Assembly (NCBI GenBank): GCA_964648465.1
Contig: CAZYMU010000035.1
Location: 1-24,855, forward strand
Length of the DNA stretch: 24,855 nucleotides
Direction of reading: 5' to 3'
From: Aminicenans sp964648465
GTDB lineage: Bacteria > Acidobacteriota > Aminicenantia > Aminicenantales > Aminicenantaceae
Below the pieces are notes generated by a model. It saw only the letters and a list, made by a program, of their open reading frames with translations. It did no database searches and was not told where the DNA came from. Within the stretch, counting starts at the first letter, position 1; each line of letters begins with the position of its first letter. Shown here one piece after another: positions 1 through 6,895 of the stretch. Position numbers and translations under genes: made by a program.

Positions 1-51
1 TGCCAGTTATGACACAGCCTGAGATGCGGTAAGATCGGCTCGCCTGTAAGG

Positions 52-174
52 TAAAGAATGCCGATATTTAGAAAAAAGAAGTGCATTGGAAGAGAGCTAA
101 ATGTTATGCTGAAGGAAATATTAAAGTAATTGGCAGATATAATGGAAAATAAATATTGGTATCGGCATTCTTTA
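52..174. repeat. 15-bp inverted repeat pair, possible MITE-like element
   Basis: Bases 52-66 (TAAAGAATGCCGATA) are the exact reverse complement of bases 160-174, separated by 93 bp of AT-rich non-coding sequence. The pairing can extend past a 4-base bulge (TGGT), because ATATTTA at 64-70 matches TAAATAT at 150-156. Both arms end in TA, as expected for a small element inserted at a TA target in the manner of Tc1/mariner or IS630 derivatives. A long RNA hairpin in the leader of the downstream peptidase gene is an alternative. No transposase is present. The repeat is seen directly; the mobile-element reading is inference. Confidence 0.4.
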
Positions 175-218
175 TGAATAATCCAGGTTAATGGATCAAT
201 TTAAATAGAGGTAATATA

Positions 219-1874
219 ATGGCAAAATGTAATCATTTATGTATTCCCATGATTTTTCTGTTCCTTTCTTTATCTGTTTTCTCTTTTTCTCACACAGAGA
301 AAAAACCCCTCACTGTTGCCGAATCGAGCAATTTTACGGCAACTTCCAGATATGATGATGTCATAAATTTTATCAGAGAGCTTCAACAAAAGAGCCATCT
401 GATAAGGGTCGAGACTATTTGCGTAAGCCCAGAAGGGCGAGAAGTGCCTATCCTTATTATAGGAGACCCTGTACCGTCTTCTCCCATGGACCTTAATTAT
501 GATGATAGGGCAGTTATTTATTTCCAGGCAAACATCCATGCAGGTGAAGTCGAAGGCAAAGAAGCGGCCCAAATGCTTGCAAGAGATATTGTTCTGAGTG
601 AACATCCTCCCTATCTCGACAAACTTGTCGTGCTTATCGCACCTCTTTTCAATGCGGACGGGAATGAAAAAATAAGTCCTAATAACCGCCGGAATCAGGT
701 AGGGCCGGAAAAAGGAGTTGGGGTTCGCTACAACGGCCAGAACCTCGATTTGAACCGTGACGGGATGAAGCTGGAAAGTCCTGAAGTTCAAGGCCTCGTT
801 CAAAACGTAATGATTCGATGGGACCCTGCCCTCCTTTTAGACAGCCATACACATAACGGTTCCTATCATGAAGAAGTGGCAACATATGTCTGGTCTCTAA
901 ATCCCAATGGTAATAGTTCGCTTATCAGCTATATGAGCGACAAGTTCATGCCAGGCGTAAACAAAATAGCTAAGGAAAAGTATAATACTTTATTAATTCC
1001 CCACGGAGACTTTATGGATGTTAGGAATCCTGAAAAGGGCTGGATACCACTCGGTCCACAGCCTCGTTATATAAGCAATTACATCGGGCTGCGAAACCGT
1101 CTTGGAATACTGAATGAAAATTACCCTTACGTGGATTTTAAAACCCGTGTACTCAAATGTTATAATCTTTTCAGTTCAATTTTGGATTACTGCCACGCAA
1201 ATAAAGATGAAATCCTCAAGCTTATAAGTAAGGCAGACAGGCGGACAGTACAAAGAGGTTTGAATCCATCAAAAGATGATATATTCGCAACCGAATTTGA
1301 CGTAAGGCCGATTAAACAGAAAATTACTATCCACGGTTATGAAATGGAAGTCATCGAGACCGACAAGGACTGGCCTCGTTCCAAAAAGACGGACATAAAA
1401 AAAACATATACAATGCCTTTCTACAGCGATTATTTCCCGAAAAAATCGGTCAGTTTTCCTTATGGCTACCTTATCCTCGCTCGTGTCCCAAAAGTTGAGA
1501 AAAACCTTCTTCAGCATGGAATCACAGTAGAAAAACTGGTTAAGCCTGCAAAACTAACAGTTGAAGCATTCACAGTCAAGGAAATCAAGGGCTCACAAAG
1601 GGCATACCAGGGACACTATTTGAGTTCGATTAAAGGAGAATACATCGTAGAAGAGAAGGAATTCCCTACTGGAACGCTTTTTGTCACGACTGCACAGCCT
1701 CTTGCCAATGTAGCAGCCTATCTTCTGGAACCAGAAAGTGACGACGGCTTTGTGGTATGGAACTTCTTTGATCGTTACCTTGTTCCCCAGTGGAGCCGCA
1801 GACCTCAGGTTTATCCTGTATACAGGCTCATGAAACCTTCAGCCCTAGCTAAAGAAACTGTCCCCATGTATTAA
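219..1874 (+). CDS. Secreted M14-family zinc carboxypeptidase
   Basis: Predicted exported metallopeptidase of 551 residues. A hydrophobic stretch at about residues 9-24 after a short N-terminus looks like a Sec signal peptide. The M14 zinc site is readable: HAGE at 107-110 gives ligands H107 and E110, and the DSHTH segment at 208-212 supplies the third ligand (probably H210). N179-R180 in LNRDG matches the conserved substrate-carboxylate-binding region, and E300 in LNENY is the likely general base. The last 200 or so residues are an extra C-terminal region that I cannot assign. ATG 219 follows AGAGGT at a good distance. The gene stands alone and converges on the small gene to its right. The family removes C-terminal residues or acts on peptides or peptidoglycan; the substrate cannot be inferred here. 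Such secreted M14 peptidases fit a protein-degrading lifestyle. Confidence 0.85.
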   Translation: MAKCNHLCIPMIFLFLSLSVFSFSHTEKKPLTVAESSNFTATSRYDDVINFIRELQQKSHLIRVETICVSPEGREVPILIIGDPVPSSPMDLNYDDRAVIYFQANIHAGEVEGKEAAQMLARDIVLSEHPPYLDKLVVLIAPLFNADGNEKISPNNRRNQVGPEKGVGVRYNGQNLDLNRDGMKLESPEVQGLVQNVMIRWDPALLLDSHTHNGSYHEEVATYVWSLNPNGNSSLISYMSDKFMPGVNKIAKEKYNTLLIPHGDFMDVRNPEKGWIPLGPQPRYISNYIGLRNRLGILNENYPYVDFKTRVLKCYNLFSSILDYCHANKDEILKLISKADRRTVQRGLNPSKDDIFATEFDVRPIKQKITIHGYEMEVIETDKDWPRSKKTDIKKTYTMPFYSDYFPKKSVSFPYGYLILARVPKVEKNLLQHGITVEKLVKPAKLTVEAFTVKEIKGSQRAYQGHYLSSIKGEYIVEEKEFPTGTLFVTTAQPLANVAAYLLEPESDDGFVVWNFFDRYLVPQWSRRPQVYPVYRLMKPSALAKETVPMY

Positions 1875-1950
1875 TGCCGAATGAAGTTCTTCAGGTATCT
1901 GGATAAATCTCTGGAAAAACATTATATAACCAGAAAATCTTAAAAAGAAA

Positions 1951-2244
1951 TCAAGCTTTCCCAAGAGCTTCGAGTTTTGATTCGATCGACGATTCCCTGT
2001 CCAGTCTATGGTCAATATGAAGGTCAGCATGAATCCTTTTGACTCCCATATCTACAAGCACTTTGTGCGTTTTTTCAATAACATCGAACAGCGTTTTGAG
2101 GTCAGGAGCTTCGATTGTTGTGGCCATTCCTCCTGTGACACTATTAAGGCCTGAGTTCTCGATGACTTTTATGACTTCCCTAACATACCTGCTTACAGAG
2201 GTGCCTTCACTCGTAGGGAATATGGCAAATTCAGCAATAATCAT
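1951..2244 (-). CDS. MTH1187 family (thiamine-binding type, DUF77) protein
   Basis: A 97-residue protein that fits the MTH1187/YkoF-like family (Pfam Thiamine_BP) along its whole length. The N-terminus reads MIIAEFAIFP, followed by TSVSRYVREVI and the family's central GGMATTIEA segment at about residues 38-46. Members form small ferredoxin-like-fold oligomers, and some bind thiamine or a related pyrimidine. The true role in this organism is unknown. The start ATG is preceded by AAGGAGGGAAGG, one of the strongest ribosome binding sites in the window. It lies downstream of and collinear with the EF-G/ATPase pair, but 215 bp with a hairpin and a candidate promoter separate them, so it is probably transcribed on its own. 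No thiamine gene or riboswitch is visible nearby. Confidence 0.8.
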   Translation of the reverse strand: MIIAEFAIFPTSEGTSVSRYVREVIKVIENSGLNSVTGGMATTIEAPDLKTLFDVIEKTHKVLVDMGVKRIHADLHIDHRLDRESSIESKLEALGKA

Positions 2245-2318
2245 CCTTCCCTCCTTAATAATATTCTAATTAAATTATTATTTATAAAAACTCCCTGTAA
2301 CTTTTTATCTTAATCATT

Positions 2319-2346
2319 ATTCTAACAGATAAGAAATGCTTGTTAA
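2319..2346 (-). promoter_or_regulatory. Candidate sigma70 promoter for the MTH1187 family gene
   Basis: On the minus strand TTAACA (2346-2341) and TAGAAT (2324-2319) are separated by 16 bp, and the -10 box is preceded by TG plus one base, an extended -10. Transcription would start near 2312 and give a leader of roughly 68 nt ending in the strong AAGGAGGG ribosome binding site. Boxes and spacing are seen; use as a promoter is inference. Confidence 0.45.
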
Positions 2347-2401
2347 ATTAAAAATTCTACAGAGATTCATCGGTTTAGAAACAGCAGTCAAAGAAGTCAC
2401 A

Positions 2402-2446
2402 AGCTTTGTATAATATAAAGTAAAGTCGGACTTTACTGGAAAAGCT
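2402..2446 (-). terminator. Nested hairpin, possible terminator of the EF-G/ATPase operon
   Basis: An 8-bp stem (AGTAAAGT / ACTTTACT at 2419-2426 and 2430-2437) with a CGG loop lies 22 bp beyond the ATPase stop codon. On the minus strand it is followed by TTATATTATAC. An outer 6-bp pairing (AGCTTT 2402-2407 with AAAGCT 2441-2446) encloses it. The stem is AT-rich and the T tract is interrupted, so as an intrinsic terminator it would be weak. A protein-binding palindrome is possible. The rest of 2245-2459 shows no gene. Confidence 0.4.
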
Positions 2447-2459
2447 GTAAGAAGAAAGA

Positions 2460-3167
2460 CTATTTGTCTTCTGCAATAAGTAATGTCTTCAAGTCCAGTT
2501 TAAGCGGCAGTTCTCCTGGCGCAGGTTGGTCATGGTTTTTCACGACAGTAAGCCTCACGTACTCGTCTTTAAAGCCGATGGAGATAAGGACATCGATTTC
2601 TTCCAGAAACTTTTCAAGCATGTAAGGTACACCCTGCTCATCAAAGAGGGGCTCGTCACCTTTTAGCGAAGCGCTGTACCACACTTCCAGGCCCATTCTT
2701 TCGGCAAACTCGCGGAAATTCCTCAAGTCTTCGGGGCTGGATTGAGAGAAATCGTATCCGTCCACAATGAGAGTCTCTGCAGCGAACTGTCCATCCCGAA
2801 TCATGACTTCCAGACTTTTCAGAATATGCTTCGTAAGTACACCGTCCTGACGAAAATTCATTATCACACGGTTTTTAATTATCTCATCATGGACCTCGAT
2901 GGCTGATTCCAAGCCTCGTTTTTTGGCTATCTCTTTGAAAATATTTTCATACCAGTTGATGATATAATCGACATGGCTTGAGTACGACACGTGGATCACA
3001 GGTTTTTCCTGGAGAAGCTTGTCCGTTGCGATATGCACCAGGCATGCCGTCTTTCCAACCCCTTTTCTTGAGGCCAGGACACCGATGTTGCCTTTTCCCA
3101 ATCCTCCTTGAATGGCTTTTTCCAAAATCCTCAAGGGGCTTCTTTTAATAAGTTCCGCTTTGATCAT
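2460..3167 (-). CDS. RecA/KaiC-like P-loop ATPase of unknown function
   Basis: A 235-residue cytoplasmic protein that I recognise only as a P-loop ATPase of RecA/KaiC-like layout. The Walker A loop is SRKGVGKT at residues 33-40, where the usual first Gly/Ala is Ser. A likely Walker B strand, ETLIVDGYDF, is at 121-130 with D126 as the acidic residue. A later SASLKGDEP segment (about 195-203) sits where a sensor strand would be. No signal peptide, membrane segment or extra domain is visible. Its ATG overlaps the EF-G stop codon by four bases (ATGA), so the two proteins are probably made from one message by translational coupling. That suggests, without proving, a role connected with translation or ribosome state. 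A DNA-repair or signalling ATPase remains possible. Confidence 0.7.
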   Translation of the reverse strand: MIKAELIKRSPLRILEKAIQGGLGKGNIGVLASRKGVGKTACLVHIATDKLLQEKPVIHVSYSSHVDYIINWYENIFKEIAKKRGLESAIEVHDEIIKNRVIMNFRQDGVLTKHILKSLEVMIRDGQFAAETLIVDGYDFSQSSPEDLRNFREFAERMGLEVWYSASLKGDEPLFDEQGVPYMLEKFLEEIDVLISIGFKDEYVRLTVVKNHDQPAPGELPLKLDLKTLLIAEDK

Positions 3168-5275
3168 ACTTTAAAGCTCCTATGTTTTTTTGAGGCTGAA
3201 TCTTTTCTTGTTTTTTCATATTCGGCCTTTAGTTCTTCAACAATATTTTCGGGAATCCTGCCGTATTTCCGGAATTCCATAGTAAATTCTGCTTTACCCT
3301 GGGTCAATGAACGAAGGGTCATTGCATAACCGAACATTTCACTCAGGGGTACTTCAGCGTCGACACGCCCAAACGTACCGTCTTCGACAGCACTGACAAT
3401 AACTCCACGTCTCTTGTTAATGCTGGCAAAGACATTCCCTGTAAACTCAGAAGGTCCTTCGACAGAAACCTTCATGATAGGCTCCAAGATGCACGGTCCA
3501 GCTTTCATATAAGCCTGTTTAAAGGCTCCTCTGGCAGCAGCCTGGAAGGCCAAGTCCGACGAATCAACTGGATGGGACTGTCCATCATTCACCGTTACCT
3601 TTATCCCGACTATCGGAAAGCCAATCAGATGTCCTTTTGCAAGCGCGGACTGAAAGCCCTTGTTACATGATGGAATAAATTCCCTAGGAATATGTCCTCT
3701 CTTTACCTCATCTACAAACTCATAATTACCTTCAGCTAGGGGTTTTATGTGTCCGACAACCCGTCCGAACTGACCAGCTCCTCCGGTCTGCTTCTTATGG
3801 GTATAATCAAAATCGGCTCGCCGGGTGATGGTCTCACGGTAAGCCACCCTTGGCTTTCCGGTCTCAACTTGGACCCGGTATTCCCGGTTCATACGCTCCA
3901 CATATACATCCAGATGAAGTTCTCCCATGCCCTGAATTATCCTCTGTTTAGACTCAGGATCTACATATGTCTGGAAAGTTGGGTCTTCTCTTGCGAATCG
4001 GTTTAGTGCCTTTGCCATGTTGTCCGCTAATTTCTCGCTGACCGGTGTTATTGCCAGTGAAACAACCGGCTCAGGCACGTAAATAGATGTCATGGAATAA
4101 TTGAGTCCTGGCTGGACAAAAGTGTCTCCGGAAGCACAGGCAATGCCGAAAAGAGCGACAATGTCACCACTACCAGCCACTTCGATATCCTGCATACTGC
4201 CGGCATGCATTCGAATGAGCCGGCCGACCTTAAAATTTTTACCAGTGCGGGAGTTGTGAAGTTCAGCTCCTTTTTTAATAGTCCCCTGGTAGATCCTTAT
4301 GTAAGTTAACTGCCCGTAGGGGCCATCCTCCAGTTTAAAAGCAAGGGCTACACAGCCTGCTTCAGAATCAGATTCAATCTTTACTTCCTGCTCGTCTTTA
4401 TCCAGGTCAAGAGCTAAGCTGTCGACTTCTCCGGGATTAGGAAGGTAACGCACCACAGCATCCAGCAAGGTCTGGACTCCTTTATTTCTATAAGCTGAGC
4501 CCATGAATACTGGCGTAAGTTCCCGGGAGAGCGTTCCTTTTCTAACCGCATCATGTATGAGTTCTTCCGTAGCACATTCTTCCAATACTGCTTCCATTAG
4601 TTCATCGGAAAACATGGAAACAGCATCCAACATTCTTTCTCGCTTTGCTTCCGCCTCTGCTCTCAGAACCTCCGGAATATCTTCCACCCTGACTGTTTCT
4701 CCCTCATGACCATCGAAATAAACCGCTTTCATCGCAACTAGATCTACAACACCTTCATGCTTGTCTTCCAGGCCAATGGGAATCTGCATCAATACAGCAT
4801 TATGACCAAGCTTTTCCTTTAACTGCTCCATTACCTTATAGGGATCGGCCCCGACCCTATCACACTTGTTAATAAATGCGATACGCGGGACATTATAGCG
4901 CTTTAACTGTCGGTCAATAGTAATGGATTGTGATTGTACACCACCAACCGAACACAAGACCAGCATTGCCCCATCCAGGACCCGCAAAGCCCTTTCCACC
5001 TCTATGGTAAAGTCAACATGACCGGGAGTATCAATTATATTGATGGAATAGCCGTTCCATTGGACATTGGTGGCAGCGGAAGCGATTGTAATCCCGCGTT
5101 CCTTTTCCAATTCCATGGAATCCATGGTCGCACCCACTCCATCTTTCCCGTGCACTTCATGAATTTTGCGTATCTTCTTGCAATAGAACAGGATTCTTTC
5201 CGTCAGCGTTGTCTTTCCTGAATCGATATGAGCGCTTATCCCAATATTCCTCATTTTAGTTATTTCTGTACTCAT
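3164..5275 (-). CDS. fusA: Elongation factor G, mitochondrial EFG1/spdEFG1 type
   Basis: GTPase that drives translocation of tRNA and mRNA on the ribosome. The 703-residue protein has full EF-G length: a G domain with P-loop AHIDSGKT (15-22), DTPGH (82-86) and NKCD (136-139), then domains II, III, IV (with a THKKQTGGAGQ segment) and V. Several diagnostic stretches match mitochondrial EFG1 more than ordinary bacterial FusA from memory: HIDSGKTTLTERILFY instead of HIDAGKTTTTERIL, followed by MDSMELEKERGITI, INIIDTPGHVDFTIEVERAL and HNAVLMQIPIGLE. In bacteria this is the spdEFG1 subfamily known from spirochaetes, planctomycetes and deltaproteobacteria. It is not beside rpsL, rpsG or tuf. The start ATG has a modest AAGGTAGAAG site upstream. 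Its stop overlaps the next gene. Identity as EF-G is near certain; the subfamily call is strong but rests on motif comparison. Confidence 0.95.
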   Translation of the reverse strand: MSTEITKMRNIGISAHIDSGKTTLTERILFYCKKIRKIHEVHGKDGVGATMDSMELEKERGITIASAATNVQWNGYSINIIDTPGHVDFTIEVERALRVLDGAMLVLCSVGGVQSQSITIDRQLKRYNVPRIAFINKCDRVGADPYKVMEQLKEKLGHNAVLMQIPIGLEDKHEGVVDLVAMKAVYFDGHEGETVRVEDIPEVLRAEAEAKRERMLDAVSMFSDELMEAVLEECATEELIHDAVRKGTLSRELTPVFMGSAYRNKGVQTLLDAVVRYLPNPGEVDSLALDLDKDEQEVKIESDSEAGCVALAFKLEDGPYGQLTYIRIYQGTIKKGAELHNSRTGKNFKVGRLIRMHAGSMQDIEVAGSGDIVALFGIACASGDTFVQPGLNYSMTSIYVPEPVVSLAITPVSEKLADNMAKALNRFAREDPTFQTYVDPESKQRIIQGMGELHLDVYVERMNREYRVQVETGKPRVAYRETITRRADFDYTHKKQTGGAGQFGRVVGHIKPLAEGNYEFVDEVKRGHIPREFIPSCNKGFQSALAKGHLIGFPIVGIKVTVNDGQSHPVDSSDLAFQAAARGAFKQAYMKAGPCILEPIMKVSVEGPSEFTGNVFASINKRRGVIVSAVEDGTFGRVDAEVPLSEMFGYAMTLRSLTQGKAEFTMEFRKYGRIPENIVEELKAEYEKTRKDSASKKHRSFKV

Positions 5276-5446
5276 TTGACTTCTACCTTGCTATATTTTA
5301 TATGATTTGCTCCTAAATAGATATCAGCCGTATAAAATGGCGGAGTATACTCCAATTATATTTTTTGCACAACGTTTTTTTCACCCTAAACTGCCTACAT
5401 ATAATATATTTGGAATTTATTATATAGGTGATATACAATATAACTT
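5276..5446. promoter_or_regulatory. Divergent promoter region with a 12-bp palindrome
   Basis: This 171-bp gap separates the EF-G operon (leftward) from the cca-like/galE operon (rightward) and must hold promoters for both. Leftward, TTGTGC (5372-5367) and TATACT (5349-5344) are 17 bp apart; the -35 is poor. The -10 lies inside a perfect palindrome, GGAGTATACTCC at 5342-5353, which could be an operator. Rightward, TATAAT at 5400-5405 is a candidate -10 with no good -35. Elements are seen; function is inferred. Confidence 0.4.
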
Positions 5447-6895
5447 ATGAAAGAATTACAAACAGCTTTTCAAGAAAAGGAAATGTTCATTAAGAATTTC
5501 GATGGGGATGTCTATGCTGTTGGAGGCTATGTACGCGATCTAATCCTGGGGAATGCATCTGATCAAGGAATTGATATCCTGATTACACATCGCACTGTTG
5601 AAAAAATCGTTGAAAAATTGGCCCCTTTTGGAAAAATTGACCTTGTAGGTAAAAGTTTTGGAGTCATCAAATTCACTATAAAAGGAAGAATATATGATAT
5701 AGCTCTTCCAAGAAAAGACAGACCAAAAGAAATCGAAATCAGGGGCCACAAAGATTTTGTTATCTCTGCCAACCCTGATATTCCTATCGAGGAAGACCTC
5801 AAAAGACGAGATTTCCGCTGCAACAGCATAGCATTACGGCTTAGCGACAATGAACTTATTGATCCATTTCAAGGGGAAAAAGATATCAAGTCAAAGATAA
5901 TCAGATTGACTAATCCAAGAGCTTTTCCTGATGATCCGCTGCGTGTTCTCCGCGCAGCACGCTTTGCATCGGTGCTGAATTTCTCTATAGACCCCGGAGT
6001 CTACGAGTCATCAAAAAATATAAATTTAACCGGCCTTAGTGTAGAAAGAATAACCCAAGAATTGTTTAAGCTACTCCTTTATTCACCTGTTCCGTCTGTA
6101 GGGCTTGAAGAATTATTCATGCTTGGTGCTCTCCGGCAGATCTTCCCCGAACTCTACAGTCTCACTCTTTCAATCCAGGATTCCATATTTCACCCCGAAA
6201 AAGACAACTATGGCCATCATACAGTATGGCATCATACAAAGATAACCCTGGATCAGGCAAAAAGACTGGCAGATAAAATTAAACTGCCAGAAGATAAAAA
6301 ACTTGCTTTTCTCCTGGCTGCTCTTTTCCATGACGTTGGAAAACCAGAAACCGCTGAGTGGGAGTTCAAAAAGGGAAGAATGGTTATTACAAACAATAGA
6401 CATGATATTGCCAGTGCAAAAATTACAGAAAATATATTTAACCGCTTTAAAATTTTTTCTTGGAACGGTTACAACCTGAGAAAAACCGTCCTCTCTCTTA
6501 TCAAATGCCACCACCGACCGTCGGAACTTTGGGAAAACAGGGAAGTCATTACTAAAAAAGCATTCAACCGCCTTGCTGCAGACATAAATGGAGAAATCGA
6601 ACTCCTTATATATCTTGATGTAGCCGACCGATCTGGAAGAAATGACAAACCCATCAGCCAAATTGATGAAGAAGGCCAGTGGCTTCTGGGAAAATTCAAA
6701 GAGTTAAAAATATCCAAAGAGAGTATTAAGCCTCTCATCTTGGGCCGCGACCTGTTAAAAATGGGCGTATCCCCAGGGCCTATCATGGGAAAGATCCTTA
6801 AAAAACTGTATCAGCTGCAGCTTGACAACGAGTTTGATACAAAAGACGAGGGTCTTAAAAATGCAGGTAAGATAATAAAAGAGAAAATCCAATGA
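5447..6895 (+). CDS. tRNA nucleotidyltransferase/poly(A) polymerase-like protein with HD domain, catalytic DxD altered
   Basis: Class II CCA-adding/poly(A) polymerase family, 482 residues. The head domain has VGGYVRD (25-31), EEDLKRRDF (115-123) and DDPLRVLRAARF (162-173), all family signatures. An HD phosphohydrolase domain follows, with histidines at 257-263 and the HD pair H295-D296 in ALFHDVGKP. A C-terminal segment (GRDLLKMGVSPGPIMGKIL) is typical of such fusions. The usual metal-binding DxD after the GGxVRD helix is missing: the region reads GNASDQGIDILI, with only D39 and D43 and a one-residue length change. The protein may therefore be inactive, use a shifted carboxylate, or have another job than adding CCA. 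The start is uncertain: ATG 5447 has a distant AGGTG, while ATG 5483 follows AAAAGGA closely and would still include the whole domain. It overlaps galE by ATGA. Confidence 0.8.
   Translation: MKELQTAFQEKEMFIKNFDGDVYAVGGYVRDLILGNASDQGIDILITHRTVEKIVEKLAPFGKIDLVGKSFGVIKFTIKGRIYDIALPRKDRPKEIEIRGHKDFVISANPDIPIEEDLKRRDFRCNSIALRLSDNELIDPFQGEKDIKSKIIRLTNPRAFPDDPLRVLRAARFASVLNFSIDPGVYESSKNINLTGLSVERITQELFKLLLYSPVPSVGLEELFMLGALRQIFPELYSLTLSIQDSIFHPEKDNYGHHTVWHHTKITLDQAKRLADKIKLPEDKKLAFLLAALFHDVGKPETAEWEFKKGRMVITNNRHDIASAKITENIFNRFKIFSWNGYNLRKTVLSLIKCHHRPSELWENREVITKKAFNRLAADINGEIELLIYLDVADRSGRNDKPISQIDEEGQWLLGKFKELKISKESIKPLILGRDLLKMGVSPGPIMGKILKKLYQLQLDNEFDTKDEGLKNAGKIIKEKIQ

Noticed and set aside
3..32. 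A short open frame ending in TAA that could be the tail of a gene left of the window
   Set aside because: Only nine codons are visible and they match nothing I recognise; no support for a real gene.
270..803. 177-codon open frame on the minus strand
   Set aside because: It lies wholly antisense to the well-supported M14 peptidase and encodes no recognisable domain.
1875..1950. Possible terminator between the converging peptidase and MTH1187 family genes
   Set aside because: The best pairing (TGAAG/CTTCA) has a two-base loop, too tight for a hairpin; other stems are 5 bp.
2409..2414. Perfect TATAAT on the plus strand
   Set aside because: No gene follows on the plus strand for almost 3 kb and no -35 box is present; chance in AT-rich DNA.
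6170..6661. 163-codon open frame on the minus strand
   Set aside because: Antisense to the HD region of the nucleotidyltransferase-like gene; no family features and no ribosome binding site.
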